Shown: piece by piece, positions 42,361 to 54,638 of the stretch
How the letters are laid out: every line of letters starts with the position of its first letter
Numbering within the stretch: the first letter of the stretch is position 1
Assembly: GCA_940671915.1 (NCBI GenBank)
Contig: CALNVZ010003434.1
Span: 8,501,928 to 8,565,927, forward strand
Direction of reading: 5' to 3'
From: Paracentrotus lividus
Taxonomy: Eukaryota; Echinodermata; Echinoidea; Camarodonta; Echinidae
Length of the DNA: 64,000 nucleotides
Position numbers and translations under genes: made by a program
The notes under the pieces: generated by a model
Seen by the model: only the letters and a program-made list of their open reading frames with translations
What the model was told of the DNA's origin: nothing
Databases searched by the model: none

Positions 42361-45300
42361 GTTTGTATAGTAGCTGTTTTGATGGTTTCAATTGCAATTT
42401 GGAGTGAGAAAATGTCAGATTGAGGCAAAGAATTTGCTAAAAATATCATGTATTCAATGGCTTAAGAAAGCATTTTTATATGTGTTTTGACTGCATTCGG
42501 AATTCCGCCCCACTTGAAAACTTGAAAATAAAATATTGGAAAACTCAACTCTCTCATGTCAAACAACTGCTCTTTTAAAGACGGGGAATCTTCAGCTTCC
42601 ATGGGTAATATGACACCATGGATGTTTATCCAGTAACAGGTGTCACCCATCACCTGACCACTGCCAGACTATGTAATGCCTTGTATATTCCATCCATCCC
42701 TCCATCTGGTAAAGTCATTAAATCTCACTTTCCCTGGCCGATCATTCCCGAAGCTCTCCAGGGTGGGACAGATTGTTTTGCTGTGGTCAAGAAATTTTCA
42801 TTCAAGACAAGGTACCCCACATGCTTTTCACCAAGTCTGGGGTCAGCAAATTTTGATCAACTCCCCATGAAAAATCAAGATTCCCCGTCTTTAAGTCGAG
42901 GTTTGGTCAGTTTAAAAAAAAAAAAAATTTTAAAGAAAAAGAAAAAGAAATTGACCGACTAACCCAATTTTCAAATTTGGTGCATATTTTTTTAAAGGCC
43001 TATTATCCTACAGTCACATAGACACTTAAATTGAGTTACGTCCGGCGTTGCATCCAATTTTTTTTTTTTTTTTTGTGGATCCCCACGGATGCCTTCCCAT
43101 CAAAGTCAGCAGTAGAAATAACGATAATTTCTTTCATCAAATAAAACAAAGAAATACATTAGAAATGAAGATGAAATAAGGATAAAACAACACAAACGTA
43201 ACTAAACATAAGTGTCTGTGTGATTGTAGCATAATATACTACAATGAATCACTGATTGCATATAAAGTATTTACTATGTTCGAATGCTTTCATGTATCTG
43301 TCTCAGAATTTTACCCGTGGATGCTTTTATTTCACACTGTACAAATTGTGAGAAACCTTTCTCTTCATGTATTTATAATTTGTTGGACATTGAACAATGA
43401 AAATGAGTACCTTGAATCTGGTATTGAAATGAAGGGACGCTGATGATGCAGTGTTAGCACGAGACGGCTACAACTACGATGGCTACCGGGTACGAGTTGA
43501 GTTTCCAAGGGGGACCAAAGGCTTCAAGGGCAGTCGTCCAAGGGGACCACCACCAAGAAGATCATCATATCGAGTTATTGTATCTGGTAGGTTAGAAGGA
43601 TTGAAAAGATTTATTTCCATTTGTGCCATGTTTTTCAATTAAATTCATCTATTTTCCACAAGAATAAAAGTATGTAGGGCCTACGTGTATGTTACACAAA
43701 TATTTACAACATTGTACAATAACATTGACAAAGAGAAAAATAAGCATGAATTGTTTTATAATGGTGTAAAGAAATGAAGAGTTTGATTCCAAAAGGTGCT
43801 AAATCCACTTGTGTCACTACTGAGAAAATGGCATTTCTTTGCAAAATTTTGTACAGGTCTCTATGGGAAAGTGATATTTTAAATGTACATTTTGTAATAA
43901 TTGCTCTTTGAACTTTATAGGGTTCAGTTTTTTTCATAGAGAGGTACCAGTCTGAACAATGGTCTGGTATCACTAACCCAATTTTCATCAAAAGTGGATT
44001 TAGTGCCTTTCGGAATCAAACTCTTCAAATATAGAAAAAAAATTGTGTCTGAAGGAGCCAACTGGAAGACAGGAAATACATAATTCTTTAAGTGTGATGG
44101 CACCCATTGTGATCAATCAAATATAATCTTAATTGATTGACCACTATTTATGAAAAGATATTACATTGAATAGCATCATTGCCTTGAACAAAGTTTGGAT
44201 ATGGTCTTACAAGTGGTGGTACAATATGCAGGGTTTTTGTACTACTTAGATTTTTAGAAGAAATATGCCAAGTCACTTTAGAGTTTAACTACACAAAAAT
44301 GTATCAAAGTGGATGCTGGTTATCATAGTGGTTGAATTAATTTTTTTATTCTCAAGAGAAAAGCAGAATACAATTACTGTATACAATATTTATACAGTTT
44401 GGACAACAAGTAATCAACATAAGTTAATAGTGCAAGTTTTGAGTGGCTTGCCATTGTAACATGTAAATATATAAAACCTGTACATTTAAGTAACAGTAAT
44501 AGTTTGCTTTAGATAACAAATTTCAGTACAGCCCAGCAGTAATGGGATCTTGAGAAAAGAACATCAAGATTTAATTGTAAAAAAAAAATTAGTTTTAATT
44601 TCCTCAGTCTGTCAACCACCTCCCCAATTTGAACATGATCTTTTTGCAAACGAACCAGAAATTTGATTCTCTGAGTGGCTTTTGTTGTGTTGCCTGTCTC
44701 AGGTCTTCCCTCTACAGGAAGCTGGCAGGACCTGAAGGATCACATGCGCGAGGCAGGTGATGTGTGCTACGCCGATGTCTACAGAGATGGTACAGGTGTG
44801 GTGGAGTTCCTTAGACCAGAGGACATGAAGTATGCTTTCAAGCGACTGGATGATACCAAATTCAGATCTCATGAGGTAAGGAAGTTGTGGCATAGCGCTG
44901 GACAATGACGCACTTCTTTTGTATCCTTGGGGGGCCCTAACCACATATTGGAGAAGACAGCTAAGACTGGCTAGCAGTGGAAGGTTTCCTGTTCTTATCT
45001 TCTTCAGGAGAAAGTGAGAACATGCTCACCGAAACGTTGAGAGTGGGTAGGTCCTCGGGACCGCTCATAACCTTAAAAAAAAAAATGTGCACTGTGAAAC
45101 CTTCCACTGCTAATTGTTCTACCACCAGAGAACCCTTCAAAGAATATAATACTGGCTCATTGCTGACAAAGCAAACTTACAGGAGGAAAGCAATAAATAC
45201 ATGAGACAATGTAATTTCCAGTGAACTCGCAAATAACTCTTGAATCTCTGTAGAATTAAAATGAATAATAACATATTTTCCTATAATATTGTCATGCAAA

Positions 45301-45916
45301 TTGAACATTTGATATAAAATCAAAGCATGATCTGCCTATATACCAAAAATTGTTAGTGGCACATGATACAAATCCAACTAATCACAGCCTCTATGGCAGA
45401 TACGGTCAAGTATGTATTAACTTCACATTTTTCCTTTACATAAAAGTCATATACTTGCATTGTTTATAATATGCTCAATCTTTCACTCCTACCTGTTCTA
45501 CAGTATAGAATGAAATTGATTGATCATCTAACATCCTTTGTTCCATTCTGTAGGGAGATGTTTCGTACATCCGTGTGAAAGTCGACCCAACCAGCGGAAG
45601 TGGAGACTATGGTCGTTCACGAAGTCGTTCTCCAGATGAATACTATGGCCGTAGCGGTGGTGGTGGAGGAGGTCACCGTAGTAGATCTCGCAGCCCTAAC
45701 TGGGGTGGCGGTGGTGGTGGCGGTGGCGGCAGAGGTCGTAGCCGATCTCGCAGCCCTAACTGGGGCGGCGGCGGCGGCGGTGGCAGAGGAGGACGTAGTC
45801 GATCCCGTAGTCCTCAATGGGGCGGCAGGAAAGGAGGACGTCGCCACCGTTCCCGTAGCAGGTCCTACTCCCGTTCCAGTTCCAGATCTAGATCAAGATC
45901 CAGGTCCCGCTCGTAG
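42128..45916 (+). CDS. SRSF1: Serine/arginine-rich splicing factor 1 (ASF/SF2) homologue
   Basis: SRSF1 is a nuclear SR protein that binds exonic enhancers and recruits U1 and U2AF during splicing. The spliced model is 42128-42360, 43435-43586, 44703-44875 and 45554-45916 (306 aa plus stop). RRM1 spans about 17-108 with RNP2 VYVGNL (18-23) and RNP1 YAFVEF (69-74). A linker (about 109-122) is followed by a pseudo-RRM with the family hallmark SWQDLKDH (135-142). The RS tail begins near residue 204. Two differences from vertebrates stand out: an extra loop of about 17 residues before RNP1 (52-68), and glycine runs that sit inside the RS tail instead of the inter-RRM linker. Vertebrate SRSF1 is 248 aa. 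The exon phases agree. Identity is secure. Confidence 0.97.
42870..43085. repeat. Short A-rich and T-rich tracts in SRSF1 intron
   Basis: Poly(A) at 42914-42926 and an AAAAAG tract, then a T-run at 43058-43074. The intron between 42361 and 43434 otherwise holds nothing recognised. Part of it (42580-42900) resembles a gene-poor dispersed repeat, but no second copy was found here. Confidence 0.5.
43435..43586 (+). CDS. SRSF1: SRSF1 coding exon 2
   Basis: Frame and homology fix the acceptor at AATGAAG (43428-43434). It lacks a good pyrimidine tract, so it is a weak site. The donor is TCTG|GTAGGT. It encodes [19 protein letters not shown] and the basic linker up to the second domain. Confidence 0.95.
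43776..44026. mobile_element. MITE with 36-bp terminal inverted repeats
   Basis: GAAGAGTTTGATTCC followed by AAATCCACTT (43776-43811) pairs with AAGTGGATTT and GGAATCAAACTCTTC (43992-44026). AAAT flanks both ends as a possible 4-bp duplication. It is 251 bp, non-coding, within SRSF1 intron 2. Confidence 0.8.
44703..44875 (+). CDS. SRSF1: SRSF1 coding exon 3 (pseudo-RRM)
   Basis: The acceptor is CTGTCTCAG and the donor is CATGAG|GTAAGG. It encodes [20 protein letters not shown], nearly invariant in SRSF1 orthologues, then [10 protein letters not shown]. Confidence 0.98.
44972..45112. mobile_element. 141-bp MITE with TAGCAGTGGAAGGTTTC ends
   Basis: TAGCAGTGGAAGGTTTC (44972-44988) pairs perfectly with GAAACCTTCCACTGCTA (45096-45112). 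The interior includes GAAACGTTGAGAG and an A-run. It is non-coding, in SRSF1 intron 3. Confidence 0.8.
45554..45916 (+). CDS. SRSF1: SRSF1 last coding exon (RS tail)
   Basis: The acceptor is TTCTGTAG and the stop is TAG 45914-45916. It begins [11 protein letters not shown], closing the pseudo-RRM, then has three near-repeats of RSRSRSP(N/Q)WGG with poly-glycine runs, and ends in a pure SR/RS run. The DNA here is a GGT/GGC-rich minisatellite (45650-45830). Confidence 0.97.
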   Translation, partial: GDVSYIRVKVDPTSGSGDYGRSRSRSPDEYYGRSGGGGGGHRSRSRSPNWGGGGGGGGGRGRSRSRSPNWGGGGGGGRGGRSRSRSPQWGGRKGGRRHRSRSRSYSRSSSRSRSRSRSRS

Positions 45917-47200
45917 TCTGTTCGCTACCAATCTACAATCGACCTTCCGCCAGTCTCTGCCCACTGTGTTTCTACCATACACACACCGATGCTAGGCAGG
46001 CTCCATTGATTACATGATGTCACAGAATCTGTGTATGTTTAAAAAAGACTGTAAATAATTTTTGTTAGTGCTAGAAGTCTGTATTTTGTATTCTACACTT
46101 TCCAATTTAATGGTTTTTAGAATTCATCCAAAGGCGCCTGTAGTAGAGGTCTCACCATTCATGCATGCACGTCTCCTTACACCATCGTATACCCATGTTA
46201 TTAACTCTACATCATTTTACAGTGTTGATCGGATATCTCTTTACTACGAATACATATTATTTCTAATGATCCAACCAAAATATAGATTTCATTTGTATTT
46301 TGTAATTGTTTTGTATGGATAACATCAAAAGTTGGCAGTTAAAAAAGTATTTCCATTTGACTGGGGTTAATTGTAAATATAGAATAAGTTTTTGTTCTTT
46401 TTGGTTTATTATTTCATGTCAATTGTTATTTCAAGTAGTAAAACACAAAATCTCAAATTTGGTATGATATGTCATCCATCAAAACATCTTATCATAAGTG
46501 CTGTAAATAGAGAAGGCAAATTGTGAAATGATTGAATAATGTAAATATTGTTCTCCCACTTTGATTGGAAATTAATGGCCCAGGAAGATGTGTACATGTT
46601 AATCCATAGCTGCAGCATTTACCCAGTACACTTGGTCTGTATGTGTCTCCCCCCCCCCTTTCTATCTCTCTCTCTCATGCTACAAAGCCGTTCTTTTTCT
46701 TCTCCTCTCATCTGATCTGTCTCCTCAAACAATTGTTTGTGTTTGTCTCTTTTCCCATCACTTGTACCTTTCTGTTTTTACTCCTGCACATATAAATTTG
46801 GGAAAGAAAAGCGTAATCTTTTGTCAATCTAAGATATTGTGTCTTTTTAAGATACCTATTGTAGTGCCCAGGTAAGGAAAGTGTAGGTTTATCACCATTC
46901 CCATTCTTATTAATCTTTTGTTTATTTTTGTATATGAATATTTACACATTGTTTTCAATGCGATGTGGTGTATTGAGTGCTGAAGCAGAATTTAACTATT
47001 ACTGATGAATAATTTTTTTAGTAATAGACCCCCTTCCAAATGTTTTATTAAAAAGGAAAATAAGATAAATGTATTACCCTTCCAATTCTAATAAGAATGC
47101 ATGCAACTGCATACATGTATATTGCCTAGATAAACCACTTTATGATCCCTATAACGTTATGATTATTGATTGTTTTGCTTGTGTATATTGTTAACATTGA
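45917..47200 (+). other. Probable SRSF1 3' UTR and flank
   Basis: AT-rich sequence with a C-run/CT tract at 46650-46680. No gene and no clear canonical poly(A) signal were identified. Confidence 0.4.
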
Positions 47201-47224
47201 TTCTTCTGACCTTTAACCTCCCAG

Positions 47225-47925
47225 ATTGGCCCCTTCGGAGGCATTCAGGAAGGATGATCATAAAATCAGGAATTAAATGAGGAGGAGTTGGATTGGTCAG
47301 GATTCATGGAATCAGGGATCAAAAAAAGAAAAAAAAGATCATGGATCCGTTATGGAATGCATTCAAAATCCGGAATATAAGTTTCAGGATCAATTTCCGG
47401 CTCCTTGGACAATTGGTTGGGGGATCAAAATAACTTTGGATCAGAAAAGGATCAAATTCTGAATTCATGGATAATTGGTTTAAGGGGATCAAAATAAACT
47501 ATGGATCAGGATCTCGTGAATTCAGGATGCGATCAAGGATTCATTTCAGGATCAAAATGGATAGAAAAAAAATAGAAAAAATGGGGATCAAAGGATCAAT
47601 CACAGGAATCAAATGGAAGGATCAATTTGGATCGCACATCAAAGAGTCGTGTGATCCGCAGGTAGTCGGGTTTGGATCAGGAATGAGAGCACAATAGAAG
47701 TCAGATGAGCATGGATCCGTGGTCTCGGGGGAATCATGGATCATTTTAAAGAGAAAAAGAAAGGATAGATCAGTAGGGCAAAGGAATCCAAACATTCAGT
47801 GGATCAGATCAAAAACATCATACCATGATTTGAGATCCGGGAGCCCTTTGGGTCTCGGAAGAATAACCTCTACAGGGATCAAATTTGGAGTTTGGATCAA
47901 TTCATAAGGAAGGGATCATTGACGG
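47225..47925. repeat. Degenerate GGATCA-rich low-complexity tract
   Basis: Many spaced copies of GGATCA(A) alternate with GGAATTCA-like and AGAAAAA blocks over about 700 bp. No regular period was found. Open frames in it are repeat artefacts. Confidence 0.75.
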
Positions 47926-48477
47926 TATGCTTTCTTTTTTGTTCACGTGATATATACACCAATGTACACTTCAATGTATATATATTATGGTATGCACTTG
48001 TGTTTGATTTTTTGTTCTTTGTTTTGTGGAAGTGTTGTGTGTCCTTCATTTCAATAGTCACAATTTTTTAAAAGCAGAATTGAAATTAAAAAAGCCCTAT
48101 TCAGTCCAGATATATACTTGTTTCAACAGTGTGTATTATATTACATTATGTAAAGTGTCATAAATGATCCCCATGCAGGTACATCATAAAAGTGAGTATT
48201 TCTGATCAGTAGAAAATGTCTGATCAAGCAGCAGATCATCACCAGATTGAAAATAAAAAGGATGTTATAAGGCATTTTTTAAAACATTTTATCCGCATTA
48301 TAATGAGCAATGATACAACAATGTATATCTTCGGTCCTAATTTCATCATGTGCATGCATTGCTGTACATGTATGCTGAAGTGTGCAGTATAATGAGATTT
48401 TGTTATAACATAAAAATAGGTTTGGTCTCTAGCACCTTCTTGCAATAGGATTGGAATTGGACTGTACTACAATTGAA

Positions 48478-48729
48478 GATGCTAGTACTAGATGTTCGTA
48501 TGTTACATTTTGGCCCTCTGTTACATTTATGTAACAATGTGTCGTGTTCATTCCAAGCGTAAAGACATACATGTACCACATAAAAATGGTACCAAAAGAT
48601 GGGAGGAGTTACTCTTTCAGATATGTAAATAATTGACGATGCTAGTACTAGATGTTCGTATGTTACATTTTTTTACCCCTGTCTCAAAACTGATTTGATT
48701 AACATAGGAACATCTAGTACAGCATCTTC
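48478..48729. mobile_element. GATGCTAGTACTAGATGTTC repeat in direct and inverted copies
   Basis: The motif occurs at 48478-48497 and 48638-48657 on + and, inverted with one gap, at 48709-48729. The last two define a 95-bp fold-back. The first may be a leftover end of a second copy. Confidence 0.65.
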
Positions 48730-48734
48730 AAAGT

Positions 48735-51300
48735 AATTCAACTTCGTACAGTGTACTTATTGTTGCAATTCCACCCTCTTTTATAAATGTGCACGTGACC
48801 ATCCTATAAGATTATTAGAAAAAAATCTCGCTGTAACACAACATGTCTAGCGACGTGTGTGCAGTTTGTAATCGGGAGTTGATAAACACTCCCGTTAGAC
48901 AAAATGCTTTGGACAAAGCCAAATACCTTGCTGGATTATCTCTTTAAACTGAACAAACTGGCACAAACACATGTGCACTGGTTTGAAATTGGATTGGAAT
49001 GTTGCCTGTTATGACAAATTCTTTTTTTTTGTTTAGTGGGAGTGTACTGTAAACAGAGAAGCCTTTTTTTTCAGGAAGTTTTCGCCCAAATAAGTGCATT
49101 TTTTTCTGGATTGTTACAATTTATTGAGTTTCGGATGTACTTGAGTGGATCTTCTCCAACAAATCTTGCTGTATCTGTGGTTGTTATAATGGGAGTAACT
49201 GGGCCAAAATGAAACAAAGCAAAAACAAAGAATAAGATCCTAGTGGAAGCTGTAGTGACTCTATGAGACCTAATAAGTTCTCTTTGATTTTCTCTCTTAA
49301 GGTGATGGAACATATATTCAGAGGGACTGAAAACAGGAGATGCGACAATAGGAACATGGTTCATTTCGGACAAATGGAGATCAACCAAAAAAAAAGTATC
49401 TCTTCCTGTTTTCAGTTGAAGCAATCAAAGGGAAAGTTAAAGGAGGGTTCCAGGCTGAAATTTAGATGGTACAACACTGAAAATTTCATCTGATTTGGAT
49501 GAAAATTAACAAACTCATGTTATTTAGTTTTTACATTTTTTACAATGAAACAGTTCAGTCTTTGCAAGTCGCATGCATATTCCATGAGCAAGCTGATGTG
49601 TCTTTAATCCACTATTTTTGAAATTTTTATTACTAGTATATGAAAATCCCAGTCACATTATTTCTTCTTTTTTTTCATACATGTCCATACAAATATATCC
49701 CTATATTGACATAACTTACATACAAAACAATGTATACAGCAATGATGAACTCAAATATTCCATAGAGTTATCCCTTTGATTTTTATTCTTAGAACAGAAA
49801 ATTTGAATAATGTTATTTCATATCATAAAATACAAAAGAAAATGTGGATCAATAACATTATCACCTTTTTCATGGAATATGTATGATAGAACAATTATAA
49901 CTTTAAAAAAATCATAAGTTGAGGAGTTTTTTTCAATTGATTTGATGAAATTTCAGTGTGTACTTTATTTTACTGCACAGTTCAAACCATCTGAATTTCA
50001 GCCTGGAGTCCTTTAATGTAATGTGCTTCTAATATATTGCATACACTTTTGATTTTAACTGAATGGGAACCTGGTTAGTTAAAAATAATTGGATTGTAGC
50101 ACCACAGAGACTACCAAAGGGGGGGGGGGGGGCTGAAATCTACATGTACATATTATACAGTCCACTCACATAACAAGGCGCATGTACCAAAAGCCAAATA
50201 CAAATGATTGATGTGCTTCAAAACCCCTTTCTTCTTCCAGGGGTGGGGGGGGGGGGGAAAGGTCATATAGCTACTCCATGTTATGTATCTAGCATAAACA
50301 AAACAAAAGGCTGTCACTCTGAAAATAAAACAAAACCGAGATCAGGACATGTACCAGAGATGCCAACACTACGAAATAATTATAACATTAGAAATTACGT
50401 AGAACACGAATAAAAGTTGAGACAAATGACTTCTCACTAGAGAAAGCATGAAAACATTTTGCTCGGTTATTTTAGTTTGGGAATGCATTCAAAACAATAG
50501 TTTTCTTTTACTTGTTAACAAGAAATTCAAAAGCCTGTAATACGGGGTAATTTTGACAGGGTTTCCCCTCCAAATAGGAGTATCTCTAAGAATGCGGAAT
50601 GAGCATACATGTATGGCTGACCCCCTGAGTGTGCGGGAGGGGGGGGGGTAAATTTGCGATGTCGTCTACATGTAACTAACTGTTTTGTTTCCGCAGGTAT
50701 ATTAATTCTTGTATCCTCTTGATTCTCGCCACTTACCCCTCCCCCCCCCCACACACACACACTTTCCACATGAAACTTCATCTTTATTCCACTCCATTGT
50801 CGCCTTCGTATCTACTCGCTTCCTGGCTCCCTTTCTCACCATGTTCCGAATCGCTTGTCCTCCCCTCTCTCTCACCCACACCCCCTCCTCTTTCTCTCTC
50901 TCTCTCTCTCTCTATTTTTCAAACTAGATAACTGCAAGATTCAGAATAAATATCTACCAATATTAATCTTTTGTTCAACGATCATTCTATTTGGAATTTC
51001 CGAGGCTTTTGCGTGTATCGATTAACATTACAAGATCAAAACATTTTGTAATTTCTTGTTGGACTACAAGATTCAGTTTAGTCTTGTTTTGATGATATCA
51101 AAATTAGGTCCCTACCATACAGTCAAATTCCTGTTCCATGGAAACCAAAGGGAGATGCCTTGTTCATTCAATGTTAACCGATACATTTGAAGATTATTGT
51201 TCTGATATTAAGAGTTGGTGCTGGAACAGTGATACGGATAGTGGTGGTGGTTATGATAGGAGAAGTTCAAGTACTGATGTGTGATGAAAGTGGTTCGTAT
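48735..51300. other. Intergenic sequence, no gene recognised
   Basis: Contains G-runs at 50118-50132 and 50236-50260, a C-run plus (CA)n near 50741-50762, and (CT)n at 50893-50912. No coding similarity was seen. Confidence 0.5.
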
Positions 51301-52342
51301 CCACTTGGTCTAACAACAGATGTTCCAATTATCCTAAATTGTCTTAATACCACATGGTCTAAACCCATTTGGTCGACTAATGATTTGGTCCACATGAAAT
51401 TCTCACTTGGTCAAATGACATCATGATCTGATTGCCGATTCGTCTCACAGCCAAATTGTCTAATAGTATTTTCGTCTAATTTCCAAATAAATATTTGGTG
51501 TGTAACAAATTTGTTACACGAATTGACTAAGTGGCGTTAGTCTAATTGGACATTAGATGAAAAGGGACATTTAGACGAAATGGGAAATAGCCAAAATGGT
51601 AAATAGGCAAAGTGGCAATTTGACCGAAAGATAATTAGACCAACTGGCTGTAGACGAAATGGAATTAGATGTGGGATGAGACCAAATGAGCATTAGTAGG
51701 GTTGGGCGAATCTCAATTTTTTTTTCAAACGAGTTGTTTCTATAGTAAAATTCGATGTAGAAACTGAAAATGACAATTATTTTTGCGTACGATGACGTCT
51801 TACGGCGCTAAAGTGCAAAAAACCAGAATGGCCACCGAAATGGCATATTTTGCCCAATTATCACAATTTCTATAAGTATAAACCACTTGTATTACGTTTT
51901 TAAATGGATTTTGGGTGTCCGGGAACCCAACATGATTAATCCTACCTAAGTTGACTGTTAGTGTAGTTTGGTAGTTAGTTTCAGTGAATATTGAGTAAAA
52001 ATCACCTCATATCAAAATCACTAAATAACACCAATAACACATATTAGGTACATTAGGTCATGATAAAATTGTCAGATTTGAGCTTCTAGACCATCAAAAT
52101 CCATGAAGAAACAAAATAAAACAGGTTTATACCTATAAAGTGTGTGATGAATGGGCAAAATACACTATTTCGGTTTTTTGCACTTTAGCGACGCCAGACA
52201 TCATCGTACACAGAAATAATTGTCATTTTTGGATTCTACATCAAATTTGACTATAGAAACAACTTGTTTGAAATAACTTCTCAGAAAAAAGTAATTATTT
52301 GCCCAACCCTAGCATTAGTCAAAGTGGGTTTAGACCAAGTGG
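51301..52342. mobile_element. Palindromic element (about 420 bp) split by a nested insertion
   Basis: CCACTTGGTCTAA (51301-51313) pairs with TTAGACCAAGTGG (52330-52342). With the nested element removed the length is about 420 bp. Its centre falls on the perfect 20-bp palindrome GTGTAACAAATTTGTTACAC (51500-51519). The left half is rich in TTGGTCTAA, the right half in its complement. It is non-coding. Confidence 0.75.
51698..52310. mobile_element. Nested hAT-like fold-back with 9-bp target duplication
   Basis: The termini are AGGGTTGGGC (51698-51707) and GCCCAACCCT (52301-52310), with arm similarity reaching about 180 bp inward (for example AAAGTGCAAAAAACC and its complement). AGCATTAGT flanks both sides (51689-51697 and 52311-52319). 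No transposase is present. It interrupts the palindromic element at 51301-52342. Confidence 0.88.
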
Positions 52343-52484
52343 TAATTTACCATGATATTGGTGATGATGATGATGCTGGTGATAACTAGAGGTGATGCGG
52401 ATGATGTAATGATATCTCTGTTTATTTGATGGAATAGGTGACGACTAGATATGATAAATGTCTGATTTTTTTTAATGGAATTGA

Positions 52485-52520
52485 GGACGACGATGATGAT
52501 GATGATGATTGTAGTGGTGA
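52485..52520. repeat. GAT microsatellite
   Basis: Short GATGAT tract; similar interrupted tracts occur at 52355-52400 and 52900-53060. Confidence 0.85.
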
Positions 52521-52579
52521 CGACTAAATGGGATGGTGATTCTCCTTGTTGGTGAAAATGGCGGTTATGATATTTCTAG

Positions 52580-52860
52580 TACCGCTCCCCCGGAGGTCAA
52601 CTCCCCAAGGGACTACTCCCAACTGATGTCCCCGGACGACTGCTCCCCCGGAGGACGACTCCAGGGTCGTTGCCCTACATGTATGAGGGAGTTATCTCAA
52701 GGGGAACTTCCCTTTTTCAGATACCAATCTAACGCTACCAGCAGTTTTGCCAGCTTTTTTGGAGTGTTCAAGGGAGCAGTCATCGCCTCTGGGTGTCTTG
52801 TCAGGTTGGAGTTGCTGTCCCCGGGAGAATTGACCTCCGGAGGAGCTGTCCTTGTACGGG
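52580..52860. repeat. Inverted GCTCC-CCGGAGGTCAA arms
   Basis: GCTCCCCCGGAGGTCAACTC (about 52583-52602) pairs with a complementary block ending at AGCTGTCC (about 52825-52850). GACTGCTCCCCCGGAGGACG inside is a further partial copy. It may be a diverged fold-back. Confidence 0.45.
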
Positions 52861-53049
52861 TACGAGTGGCGGTGATGATGTTGTCACTGTTACTGGTGGG
52901 GAATATAGTGATGATGATGTTGGTTGCGGTGGTTTTGATGTGACAAGGATGATGATACATGTAGGCCTATAACGGTATCTCTTTATCGATGAAAGCCGTG
53001 TTGATTATAAAGGAGATGATATTGATGCTGAATTGCTGATCATTATAGT

Positions 53050-54630
53050 AATGATTATGATGATATAGAGAAAAAAATTGGGGGGAGGGGGGGGCGCCGA
53101 AATTTTCCCATTTTGACATGCAATGAGTGGTTTCAATTAAGAAGGGGCGTCCTCCGTGCCCCCGCCAGAATCTGCCACTTCACCAAAAATATTTAAAACG
53201 TCCTTTCGACGTTGATTAAACAAAATTTGTCCGTTAGTGGGCAGCACCTCGAATTTTCAAATGTTAATAGGCTCCAATTTGTATTTGGTTTTGTTTTTGT
53301 TTTGTTTTGTTATGCTTTTGTTAGGGGACCAACTGCCCTGTTTGGACACCCTTTTTTTAGGGGGGGGGCAGGGCCCGATCCCCGCAAGGACCCGCGTCTG
53401 ACTTCAATCAATCATCACGCATTTCCTTTAATCCTTCACCCTCTGTTTAACCGTCACTTCACACATATTCTCCACATTCCTCACCAGCATGCCACATTTT
53501 GTCAGCAATGGTCTCTAGCTATCCTCGAAGCATATTGATAACCGTCTTCCAACGTTACAGAATGACACATCTGAATCAATTTGATTTGACTTTTTTTTTT
53601 AAGCCTGCTTGTTTTGACAATAATATACAGAGATCCTAATATGATCGTGAATACAAAGAATACAATACATTAGGCCTAACAATAAAATACAGTAATGTCA
53701 TATATCATATATATATATATATAAATTATTTTCACATTTTTAAAAACAAGAAACACATATCACTTTTAATCTAATGGTACAGTGCATTGTTGTTGTTTTT
53801 TTTAAAGCCTAAATTCATAGATGTACATCACTCGGTCATATCAGTAAACATAACAGGAAAAGTAATAACTCGATCGTTGTTGGGTTTTTTAATTTTTTTT
53901 TTTTTTTTTTTTTTTTTGTTGTTGTTTTTTTTTTGCATGCGAGATATTTTTTTCTCTTTGGATAAATAAAGAATGTAATCTCACCTCGGATAAGAATATA
54001 GTAAAGGCAAAAACAAATAATTTGTGTATATACGGGCAAGTCAGGTTTGAAACACTATACTCGGTATGAATGTTAACAGGTCACACACGTTGAGTAAAAG
54101 CAAGGGAAACGAATAAATCAAGTTAAAAAGAGCTTAATTTTGTCGAGAAAATAGTTGATTTTTTATATTGAATAACATTTTTGATAACGAATAACCGTTC
54201 GTCATAAAGGTGGAATATAATTATGGCAGTATAGTAATCATTCACTTGTGCTGTATTTTCATTTGTCTTAGTATGTTTAGAACGATATCATTATTACATA
54301 GGCCTAACAACGAAGGTTGAATGACGGCACCTGGAGTTTGCTCAAATAGTTTTTTTCTTCACGAATACTACTTTTTTGTTTAAAAAATGCAATTACAACA
54401 TTTAATTAATATGAAACTTTTTACCAAGTATTAAAGGAGAAGAGACATTATAGCACCATTTAATCTTGCTCAAATATAGAGTTTATAATGATATATCTAT
54501 ATATATTTTATTTCTTCAAAATATACATAGTACCACATACCTCATTTAAATGAACATTTCAACATTTGAATATCTAGAATGTTTGAAACATTTTATTTTA
54601 TCTGTAGAACTTTTAAAGAGGACTTGATTC
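53050..54630. other. Intergenic sequence 3' of the oxygenase gene
   Basis: Contains G-runs (53080-53095, 53358-53368), a (TA)n tract at 53708-53723 and a T-run at 53889-53918. TTTATT at 54592-54597 is AATAAA on the - strand, about 95 nt after the oxygenase stop, a candidate poly(A) signal. No gene was seen. Confidence 0.45.
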
Positions 54631-54638
54631 TCTCATGT

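Noticed and set aside
45600-45995. Two further frames (131 aa + and 76 aa -) over the SRSF1 tail
   Set aside because: They are Ala/Val/Asp-rich shadows of the Gly/RS minisatellite; the SRSF1 frame is clear by homology and splice phase.
47277-47907. Several basic open frames in a row
   Set aside because: They come from the degenerate GGATCA tract; frames change from block to block and content is repeat-derived.
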